Source: Mallotus nudiflorus
Taxonomy: Eukaryota; Streptophyta; Magnoliopsida; Malpighiales; Euphorbiaceae
Direction of reading: 5' to 3'
DNA: 64,000 nt
Assembly (NCBI GenBank): GCA_947683625.1
Contig: CANTUR010000004.1
Location: forward strand, 1 to 64,000
In this document: one piece after another, positions 56,155 through 64,000 of the stretch
Position numbering within the stretch: position 1 is the stretch's first letter
How the letters are laid out: every line of letters starts with the position of its first letter
Position numbers and translations under genes: made by a program
The notes under the pieces: model-generated
Databases searched by the model: none
Seen by the model: only the letters and a program-made list of their open reading frames with translations
What the model was told of the DNA's origin: nothing

Positions 56155-56531
56155 TGGTTTTATGTCAAAATTTCCACATTGAAATTTGAAAAAAAAATTG
56201 GAGTCCTTAGGCTATAAAAGGACTCCTCCCCCTGCCCTATTGAAATCATCCCTTCCATCCCAAAATTACCTCCTCTCATATATTTAGACAATTGTATTTT
56301 TTTTCTCTCTTTTGTAAATATTTCCTCTAGTTAGTGAAATATTATTTTGATAGTGTCTGAGGACGTAAATATAATTGGCCGAATCTCATGAAATTTTGGT
56401 ATTTTCTTTTATGTCTATTTAATAGTTATTATCGGGTGTAGTTATCATGAATTATTGTGCTATTAAATTACTTGTCTTGGTAAAATTATATTTAAGAGGT
56501 TGGTATTTAAGTGGATCATTGTGTCCCACCA
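56155..56531 (+). repeat. 3' LTR of the plus-strand copia element (377 bp)
   Basis: Preceded by the polypurine tract AAGGTGGAGAT. Starts TGTTGGTTTTATG, has a TATAAAAG box at 56213-56220, and ends cccacca at about 56531. It aligns along its length with the minus-strand LTR at 41164-41538. It ends 138 bp from the stop codon of the ABCC-like exon. Confidence 0.85.
56213..56220 (+). promoter_or_regulatory. TATA box of the copia LTR
   Basis: TATAAAAG about 60 bp into the LTR; the same box is kept in the opposite-strand relative at 41473-41480. Confidence 0.6.
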
Positions 56532-56668
56532 CACTTTCATAGAAATATATCTTGAGATGATTTTTTGGTACAATCATTTATACTCTAATCATTTGAGCAA
56601 TAATTTTCAAAATGAATTTGTTGTTTTTGTGAAAATTAACTCGAATTATACAAAAATGGTTGAAAACT

Positions 56669-56781
56669 TCAATGTGATTCTGCAGTGTGATAATGAGACC
56701 AATATTCCTTGACCAGCTGTCCAAACAGCGAACCTTCACTCTTCATTAAGTTCATCGGCTCATCATACCCTACTAGTTTTC
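56669..56781 (-). pseudogene. Last exon of an ABCC10/14-like ABC transporter
   Basis: Minus-strand translation is (G)KLVGYDEPMNLMKSEGSLFGQLVKEYWSHYHTAESH, stop. This is the conserved C-terminus of plant multidrug-resistance-type ABCC proteins (usually 'SDGKLVEYDEPM.L...EGSLFGQLVKEYWSH'). Upstream on the minus strand stands a good splice acceptor (TTTGTTTGCATTTCAG, 56782-56797), and the reading frame implies a phase-1 intron in the glycine codon. The nucleotide-binding domain that should precede it is not found up to 64000. This is therefore either an orphan exon or the end of a gene with a last intron over 7 kb filled with elements. The exon itself has no damage. ABCC proteins export conjugated compounds across the tonoplast or plasma membrane. 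Confidence 0.75.
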
Positions 56782-56797
56782 CTGAAATGCAAACAAA

Positions 56798-57949
56798 CAC
56801 CTCATTAATGCATTTCTGCATATATACTTTTTGTGGGCTTCCCTTGGAGTGGTGAAAAAGTTTGGGAGGTTTACAGATTTTTAAAGTCATGGGTATAAGT
56901 TTAGTTACCTTTTCATATGAAAATAAATCATCCTTGTATGATAATTTCTAATGCGTCCAAAACCTCTCAATTATCAATTTGCTAGCTTAGTCCATGCATT
57001 AGGTATTATTAGCTCTGGTGCACATGATGAATTTAACATTCCATTATTTTTTTAAGCTTTGGTATTTACCTACATTGTTTTAACAGCAATTTATCAGGGA
57101 AAACATCACTAACAAGTTCATATTTATCATTTGAACAATGAGCATATCATTTTATAGTTATTAAAAAAAAGAGAGAAATACAAATTAAAAATAAAAAATA
57201 AAAAAGAAAGGATAAAATAAAAATTTATATAAATGAAAAAGGACAAATAAAATAAAATAAAAATAAAAATAAAAATAAATAAATAAAAAGGAAGAAAAGG
57301 AGAAAAAATTAAAAATAGGAAAGAGTAAAAAATAAGAAAAAAGATAAAATAAAAATTTATAAAAAGGATAAAAAAATAAGAAAGAAAAAAATTCATATTT
57401 TCTTAAAAGAGTATATAGAATATATTTTGATTAATATCCCTTGATACAACACCTCAAACTAAACATAAATTATAAATATTTGTATTTTATTAAATGCTAT
57501 TCGCAGCTCATTGGAGATACAAGGAAGGTGATTGCAAGCACTCTTCATTTGTTCTTCAAACGGTTGAGTGGGCACGATGGATTGTCACCTGGCAATGTGA
57601 GACAATGGGCAAATACCGATCTTCCATTGGCCATGCTGATTCCATAAAGCCTCCATGTACATTCCCTACCTTAAGTTTAGTATAATAACTGTGCAAATCA
57701 CATTTATTTAATTTAAGGGTATGTTATAATGATAGTTTCTAGCTACCTCTTTTCTGGTAATTAGCTGTGTTTATCATAATACTCAAATTGTAAAATTGTG
57801 ATTTTTTAAACCATTTTAGTAACAATAAGCTTAACAAGAACAAATGATATTTACATTTATGATTACATTATAATTTAATAATGTATAATTCACATTATAT
57901 ATCTCTTCTATATTTGAATAATTATATAAATATATTTTAAGCTTAAAGG
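56798..57949. other. Spacer upstream of the ABCC-like exon
   Basis: Includes an A-rich low-complexity stretch (57160-57400). A block at 57500-57660 is less AT-rich than its surroundings and has overlapping short frames on both strands (for example 57494-57685). I do not recognise any product there; it could be a decayed exon or a remnant of another element. No promoter or RNA gene was seen. Confidence 0.45.
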
Positions 57950-58577
57950 TATGTTTGGATGGAAGTTAAAGGGATTAAATGTTACTCCCTTAATACATTA
58001 ATCTTTTTTATTCTTGTTTGATAAACTTTAAAAGCCAAGAGTTAACATTTAATCTTCTTAATTATTAAGTTCATTTATATGAATTTTTGTTATTTAGTTG
58101 AGATTAGGTTAAACACTAGTAATAAAAAAAATACTTTTAAAAGAGTAATTTTTATTATTTTTTTATTTCTCTACTTTCATCATATTACTTCAATTTTTTT
58201 TTTCATGTATCAAGAAACTACTAATCAAATATATCAAAAAAGTTAGAATCAATTTAAATTTTTATTATAATATTTTTGTTACTTTTTTAAAATGTATATG
58301 AATATATTATTTAAATAATTATATAAATATTCAAAATTTTAAATGATTATTTATTTATTTATTTATTTATTTTTATTATTTTTAAATATTTAATAATAAA
58401 TTTAATCTACTATATAATTTTTTTCTTAAAAAATTTCACATTATAGTTTTTAGCTACCCTTGACTTGTCAAATAAGGTTAACAACTTAATCATTACACCT
58501 GTAATTATTACTCTCTTATCAGTTACATATGTAATTATTATATCCTATTTTTTAACACTAATCCAAACCCTCCTAAA
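57950..58577. mobile_element. Candidate MITE-like element with degenerate terminal inverted repeats
   Basis: The left end aaggtatgtttggatgg and the right end aatccaaaccctcctaaa are near inverse complements over about 14 bp (AGG...GTTTGGAT). The interior is AT-rich and non-coding, with no transposase. Target duplication is unclear. Terminal GTTTGGAT motifs are common in plant MITEs. Confidence 0.4.
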
Positions 58578-58880
58578 AAGTAAACGAAACTAAATATAAC
58601 ATTTTCTTATCAAAATTAAATATTATCCATCAATTAAAAATAAGATTTACTAAACATTGAGATAATTTGGTCACCATCTTATTGTAGTAAACATATATTA
58701 CCAGTATGAATGTAATCTAATCTAATTGTAAATTAGATTAATTTAATGAATAAAAGATTAAAAGCACACAGGGTTAACATATTTTAAGATATATATGCAC
58801 AAATGAAATTAAGTGCTTGCTTCAAAATTAGTTTAATAAACCTTTAAGATACTAGCTAGCTTTGAAGCTTTAGAACTATT
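58578..58880. other. AT-rich spacer, no gene seen
   Basis: About 300 bp with no coding signal or repeat that I can assign. Confidence 0.6.
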
Positions 58881-60345
58881 TATAAAATAAAATTTAGGAA
58901 ATGAAATTTTACTAAGTGAATTAATGGTATAATATGCATGTTGGTTTTAAAATATTTATTTTTTAAAAAAAACCATTAAATAATTTAGATATTTAAATCC
59001 CTGTTTATTTTGATGAAACCTATCTTTATAAATACCTTTCCAAAATCATAAATATCTTTAATACAAAATCACTTATACGAAAATCATATAAATTAAAATC
59101 TTTGGTGGAAAATATGGTAGAACCCTAAACCTCAATTCTATTTAGCCTTTCAACTCTCTTAAATTCAAGTAACTGCCATCCCGAGAGAAATCAGGCTTCA
59201 TTAAGTAAATTAATAATATAACATGCATGTTGGTTTTAAAATATTTTTTTTAAAAAAAAAACCATTAAATAATTTAGATATTTAAATCCCTTTTTATTCT
59301 AATGAAAACTATCTTTATAAATACTTTTCCAAAATCATAAATATCTTTAATACAAAATCACTTATACGAACATCATATAAATTAAAACCTTTGGTGGAAA
59401 ATATGGTAGAACACTAAACCTCAATTCTATTTAGCCTTTTAGCTCTCTTAAATCCAAGTGACTGTTGTCCCAAGAGATCAAGCTCGACCGAGTTACAACC
59501 GCAGTCAAATCACTTAGTCCATTTTCAATGTCTCGAGAGCAAGTTCAACTGAGTTACATCTCAATTCTAGTCCAATAGCACAAGTTCCATCGAGCTCAAA
59601 TCATATACTGTCGGAGAGAACAATCTCAATCGAGCCTAAACCATAACATTGTTCGAGAGAACAAGCTCAACCAAGCCAATCCACACTTTTCTCAGACTCG
59701 AGATCTCAACATGTGCACACGTGGTCATGGTGATACCTACCAGGTGGCACATTCTACCATTTTTCTCCAAATCAATTTATATCATAAATAATTAAAATAA
59801 ATAAAATAAAATTCACTAGAGCATCTTTCCAAATATTATTCATGATAATAAAAAATAATAATCATGCATGTGGTAAGATATATAATCATAAATAAATTTA
59901 TATATATAATTTTACCACATAAATATTCTAGTTCATTTATTTTCAGCAAAAATTTTATAAAATTAACTCATAGATAGAGTGTACTAGCCGACACATCCTT
60001 AACTATCTCTACTCTACATCTCTTACTCCCGAACTCTCTAAAATAAAATAATATTTATTTAATAAATAGTTTTAAATAAGTACTTAAAAATCTTGGAAAA
60101 CTTATAAAAAATGATAAAAATAACTTTAAAAACACTAAAATGATTAATTTTAATTCTCAAATAATTTTTTTTAAATGAATTAAACTAATATATAAAGAAA
60201 TATATAATTTCTTTCATAACCATTCCAAAATTTTCATAGAATTTCAATTTTATGTTTACCTAATGTATTATATAAGATCCTCATATAAAATATGCTACCT
60301 TACAATTGAAACAAATGTGGTATATAAGAAAATTCTTATACCATT
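58880..60345 (-). mobile_element. Tekay-type LTR L8, fragment with internal duplication
   Basis: Minus-strand LTR section. It has the 'actaagtgaatta' block, the 'ggtagaaccctaaacctcaattctatttagcc' block, a run of about five 'gagagcaagttcaactgagtta'-type units (59470-59690), the 'gcacacgtggtcatggtgatacctaccaggtggcac' block (59716-59752) and the 'gactcggacatc' equivalent near 59990. It stops before the hairpin block. The terminal block is missing. The repeated units are a third variant, neither like L3 nor quite like L4/L7. A 289-bp segment is duplicated. Its right border touches the small Ale-type LTR. Confidence 0.7.
58906..59483. repeat. 289-bp tandem direct duplication
   Basis: Two adjacent copies (about 58906-59194 and 59195-59483). 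The 'gcatgttggttttaaaata' anchor is at 58936 and 59225. They differ by few substitutions and small indels, so this looks like a fairly recent local duplication. Confidence 0.88.
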
Positions 60346-60518
60346 GGGTCTCTTTGAAGTGGTAATGGCATGTCATATTATTGATGTATTGTAGATATAA
60401 ATACAAGGAGCATAATCATATGGTTACAATAGATTACAATGACAGATATACATGCTAAAATAGAGGTGAAAAAAGTTGTATATAATAACAAACTCTTTGA
60501 GCTAACGTATCCTTATCA
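60346..60518 (-). repeat. 3' LTR of the Ale/Retrofit-like element (about 173 bp)
   Basis: Minus strand TGATAAGGATACG...GACCCA. The start is fixed by the polypurine tract. The end is less certain because no second LTR exists. Just outside lies a 22-bp palindrome (gtatataagaaaattcttatac, about 60321-60342). Confidence 0.6.
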
Positions 60519-60559
60519 TCCCCCCTCAAGTTGTACAGGTGTTGGAAAAACTGTCAACT

Positions 60560-61384
60560 TATCTCAAATTGAAGTGAAGCTTGATCATGGAAGAGATTTG
60601 GTGAGTGCATCAGTGAGTTGGTCCTTGGTGGAGATGTATTTAGCAACCAGTTCTTCTTGGACACTTTATCTCGGACATAATGGAAGTTAATTTCCAAATG
60701 TTTGGATCAGTTGTGGAAGATAAGTGTAGTAGTAAGACAAGTTGCTAAAATATTGTCGCACCAAATGGTTAGAGCAGTAGTTATATGAACTCCCAATTCA
60801 TTTAGCAAAGCTTGAACCCGTTGAACTTCAAAACTTATTGTGGCAATTGCATGATATTCAGCTTCTGTAGAGGAGCGGGGGATGGTTCGCTATTTCTTGG
60901 AACTCCAGGAAATGAGATTATTACTAACAAATACATAAAGACCTGAAGTAGATTTCCTATCATAAACATTTCCACCCCAATCGGCATCACTATAACCATT
61001 GATGTCAAAGTGAGGTTATGATTGAATGAAAATGTCGTAAGACAAAGTGGATTTCAAGTAGTGCATAATGCACTTAAACTCCATCCAATTATTGTCTGTT
61101 GGCTAATGCATTGTTTGTGAGATTTTAATAATAGAAAAATAGATATTTGGTAAGGTTAAGGAAAGGTATTGTAACCCACCAACTACACTTCAAAACAAGT
61201 GAGGATTGAAAAATTGTGAGCTACTGGAAGAAGGGTCAGAAGAGTTGGGACTGATAGGTCTCGACACGCCTTTTGCCTCATGCATCTTGGTTTTGGTTAA
61301 TAATTCAGTCACATATTTTTGTTAAGTTAACAATAACCCATTCTTGCACCATATAGCTTTAACACCAAGAAAATAACTGAGTTT
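60560..61384 (-). pseudogene. copia RT end and RNase H (Ale/Retrofit-like)
   Basis: Minus-strand text, upstream first: 'LSYFLGVKAIWCKNGLLL', 'KYVTELLTKTKMHEAKGVSRPI', 'SVVGGLQYLSLTLPNIYFSIIKISQTMH', 'NWMEFKCIMHYLKSTLSYDIFIQS', 'INGYSDADWGGNVYDRKSTSGLYVFVSNNLISWSSKK', 'SSTEAEYHAIATISFEVQRVQALLNELGV', 'AIWCDNILATCL', 'HLEINFHYVRDKV'. The RNase H catalytic residues (SDADW, TEAEY, CDN) are all present. Stops occur about every 60-100 residues. Confidence 0.85.
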
Positions 61385-61385
61385 C

Positions 61386-64000
61386 TGTAATATCCCGAGT
61401 TTTTAAATATTTTAATACTGCATCGGGATATGCAGTGTTAATAATTTTATATATAATTATGATATTTTTACGAGTTAATATGTATTTAAAACTTATTTTA
61501 ATTATTGTATATTATTTTAAGTGTTTTACGTAAAATTTTCCCGAGAATACTATTTTCGGGGAAATTTTCACGTAAATTATTTATTATTAATTATATTAAA
61601 TAGATTTCCGGACTTGCATGAACTCATATATATTTTTGAAGTACTAAATAACGTATATATGTGTACTTATTTATTTAATTAGGGTTTAATTAATTACCCT
61701 AATATTTTATTATTTATTAATTAGTTTTAATATTATTTAATTATTTTTAAGTGTATTAAATTTTAAAATATTAAATTATATGTGTGTGGTGCATATTTAA
61801 TGTGTGTTATTTTATATTATTTAAATATATAGTGTAAAGTATATATATATACATATTATTGTAAAAAATCAAAATTTATAGCCAAATGACCATTTTGCCC
61901 CAACTTCTTCTCCTCCTTCCCCGACGCACGCCCGATCACCAACCACCATCTGTCACACCGTTCTCTTGCCGTCGGTGTGCCTCCCATCATGCCACCCTCC
62001 TTCCCCAGCCTTCCCCGCCGCCTGCTGCAACTGTTTCCAACGTCGGAAAGCTCATTTTTTGCCGAAAAGCCGAAAGTGGAAGCTAACGTCGATCGATGTG
62101 ATTCCGGCCACCGTTTTTGACACCGCTGGTCTCTTTCTTCTCCTTGAGATCCAGTCAGTGTGATTCCAAGATTTGTTTCACTTAAAATGGTCTTGATTTG
62201 CTTAGGTTTCGATTTTGGTAATTCGGTCATTTTAGGTTTCTTGATTTTTTTGAACTTCAAATTGATTGATTCATGAAAAATTCCTTCAAAAATTTTTTTC
62301 CCCTTAGCTTAACATACATGTGTGAATTTTTGTAGAATTTTTGGGAATTATTTTGATTTTTGGGTATTTTTGAATATTTTATTATTATTTTCTAATTTTC
62401 GAAAATTAATTAAATAAATTATGAAATTGTGTTTTATGATAAATATAGGTGTTTAAATGAATTATAGAAATTTATTTGGAATTTTTATGAATTTCTATGT
62501 ATTTATTTTGAATTTAATTAGTTTATGTAATTTTGAGAAAATTAGGTTAATTGTGTTTTTAATTGAAATTAATTAGTTAATTGAGTTTAATTATTGATAT
62601 TATTGATAAATATGTTGATAAAATTAATTTTGTGCAATTATATTATTTTTGGTGAATTTTTGGAGTAATTTTAGTATATTTATATATATATAAGGGTATT
62701 TTGGTAATTTTACCCTAAATTGACTAAAAATGTAATTAAATTGCTTTTAATAGTTATTTAAGGTATAAAAATGATTTCTAAAAATTATTTAGTATTTTTA
62801 ATTAATTAAAACTATTTTTCGTGAATTATTTTCAATTATATATATAATATACGATTTTTCTAAATAAAATGAGTTTTATCGGTTTTTAATGTGTTTTAAG
62901 GATAATTATGTAATTTCTACTTATTAAATGTATTTCTGTGTTATAAGGGCATTTTTGGTATTTCCATAATTATTCTGTGATTATGAACCCCGATCGGTAG
63001 ACTGTAGTTTGGAGTCCGACCGAGGGGTTGTGGATGTGTTTCTGTGTTTATTTTTTGAAGTTTGTTTCTTTACCGGGCCGGCTCTATTCTTTGAGTAGAG
63101 AGATGTCCATTTTACAAGGGAGGTTCTGTGGAATTTTCGATAGAATTCTCGTAAAACATGATATCCAGTCGAACCCTAATTCCGATTCTGTGTCCAATAT
63201 TCTAGATCGAGTTTCTAGAATTTTCTATTAGGTTTATTATGATGTATGTTGTTTTTATATGTTTAGTTGCGCCGAGACTGAGGCCTAGTGGACCAGGCCC
63301 GTCGGACCTATCTCGAGGAACGCACTAAGTGTGAGTTACTATTCTATATATATATGTTTTAGGGTGCATGATTTAGAAATGTATGTTTTATTTTGATTAA
63401 TTATGCATAAATAATTTAATTATTACTTAAGTTTATTTTTAGTTTATTTTGGTTTATCTTTAGTATATTTTCGGTATATTTTAAATTATATGCATGTTTT
63501 GCTAATAAATTAGGTTTAAAATGTTTTTGAATATATTTCTAGTTTATTTCGTAATCTATATGGATTTCTTTGACGTATATATACTCGAAATATACCTGGT
63601 TTACTTTTGGTATATTTCCAATATATATATAGTTTATGTTGCTATTTTATTTAAGTTCGTGCATCATTTGTTTTTAAGAATGTATGCTTTATATTTTAAT
63701 GAAGGATATCGATAAAACGTGCTACCTAGTGGGCAGCACTAGGACCGAGTACGTATTGGTACGCTTATAGCATTTAGGCTATATTACTAACCATTTGTGG
63801 ATATTGATTGGATATGATTATTTGATGTGAGAAATGATTTGGGAGTGTGATTGCTGGAGCTCGATTGACCAAGTGTCTCAGGGCCAATCACACTGACAGT
63901 CAGACTGCTGGAGCTCGGTTGACTTAGTGTCTCAGGGCTAGTCTACTATCTAAATGGATCAAGTGATTATATTTGGAATAAGTGAGCCTGTATGGCTAGA
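61386..64000 (+). mobile_element. Tekay-type LTR L9, 3' part outside window (subtype A)
   Basis: Starts TGTAATATCCCGAGTTTTTA at 61386 and runs off the window. It has AT-rich U3, a CT/GC-rich leader (61880-62165), an AT-rich body, the conserved hairpin block (63082-63160), the 'gaggcctagtggaccaggcccgtcgg' block (63280-63310), the 'gctacctagtgggcagcactaggacc' block (63721-63746) and two subtype-A repeats (63853-63945). It is GC-richer and looks less decayed than the other copies. A 134-residue minus-strand frame (61856-62260) lies across the leader; no other LTR conserves it, so it is not called. Confidence 0.8.

Larger units (their letters stand above)
53118..56531 (+). mobile_element. Ty1/copia element, Tork-like, 5'-truncated
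   Basis: Plus strand from the middle of protease ('NGSTRTLASVHYVPDLMKNLISVGTL' at about 53118-53195) through integrase, RT and RNase H to the 3' LTR (56155-56531). It starts exactly where the minus-strand relative ends in protease, giving a head-to-head pair. Upstream gag and the 5' LTR are absent. Several in-frame stops (e.g. 53566, 54362, 54898) make it inactive, though the RT YVDD is intact. Confidence 0.85.
60346..61385 (-). mobile_element. Ty1/copia Ale/Retrofit-like element, 3' end
   Basis: Minus-strand RT end, RNase H, polypurine tract (GAGGGGGGA, rc of 60519-60527) and a short LTR (60346-60518, start TGATAAGG). It is cut at 61385 by the start of LTR L9, which removed the rest of pol. 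A short LTR of about 170 bp and the 'SSTEAEY' RNase H fit the Ale/Retrofit group. Confidence 0.75.

Noticed and set aside
57127..57396. 89-residue minus-strand frame rich in F, Y and I
   Set aside because: It is a translation of an A-rich low-complexity tract, not a membrane protein gene.
60321..60345. Second primer-site-like TGGTATAAGA beside the Ale-type LTR
   Set aside because: It is on the outer side of a 3' LTR and part of a local palindrome, so it is not a functional primer site.
61856..62260. 134-residue open frame on the minus strand
   Set aside because: It lies across the CT-rich leader of LTR L9, is antisense to the LTR and has no counterpart in the other LTR copies. Basic and low-complexity parts suggest chance.

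Overview
This window looks like intergenic DNA from a large, AT-rich plant nuclear genome, almost certainly a eudicot. It is built almost entirely of nested, decayed LTR retrotransposons from clades found in plants: Ty3/gypsy Tekay (Del) chromovirus, Athila, Tat and Ogre, and Ty1/copia Tork-like and Ale/Retrofit-like. I see no intact host gene, no bacterial-type operon, no tRNA or rRNA gene and no CRISPR array. The species cannot be fixed from the sequence. All family and clade calls come from reading motifs by eye; no alignment or search was run.

Layout. Positions 1-21.2 kb hold one family of very long Tekay LTRs (about 3.2 kb each, TGTAATGACC at the start, GGTCATGACA-like at the end). There is a plus-strand LTR (1-2574), a truncated minus-strand LTR (4070-6518), a minus-strand element with both LTRs (6519-18498; tRNA-iMet-type primer site at 15799-15810, polypurine tract at 9755-9767) and a plus-strand LTR joined head to head to it (18499 to about 21235). 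Positions 21.2-23.35 kb carry an Athila-like LTR, primer site and gag start. Another Tekay LTR lies at 23.35-25.25 kb. Positions 25.25-39.04 kb are a minus-strand Tat element with an antisense ORF, a 38/90-bp minisatellite in its 3' region and a Tekay LTR fragment (26316-30736) sitting inside that minisatellite. Positions 39.04-41.16 kb contain an 88-bp-arm inverted repeat and a broken NBS-LRR 3' end. Positions 41.16-53.1 kb are a minus-strand copia element split by a plus-strand Ogre-like element. Positions 53.1-56.53 kb are a second copy of that copia family in the opposite orientation. At 56.67-56.78 kb is a last exon resembling an ABCC10/14-type ABC transporter, followed by a MITE candidate, a rearranged Tekay LTR, an Ale/Retrofit-like copia 3' end, and a plus-strand Tekay LTR that runs off the window.

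Nothing appears able to move autonomously: every pol has stops and frameshifts, and three of the five reverse transcriptases inspected have lost a catalytic aspartate. The most unusual points are: (1) the 6519-18498 Tekay element has LTRs of two different subtypes and two successive gag-end/protease modules, suggesting a recombinant; (2) a hairpin-containing block is retained in eight LTR copies; (3) the Tat 3' region holds a 38-to-90-bp minisatellite interrupted by another element; (4) two copia copies form a roughly 1.1-kb-arm palindrome; (5) two host gene ends (LRR and ABCC) survive as fragments at element borders.
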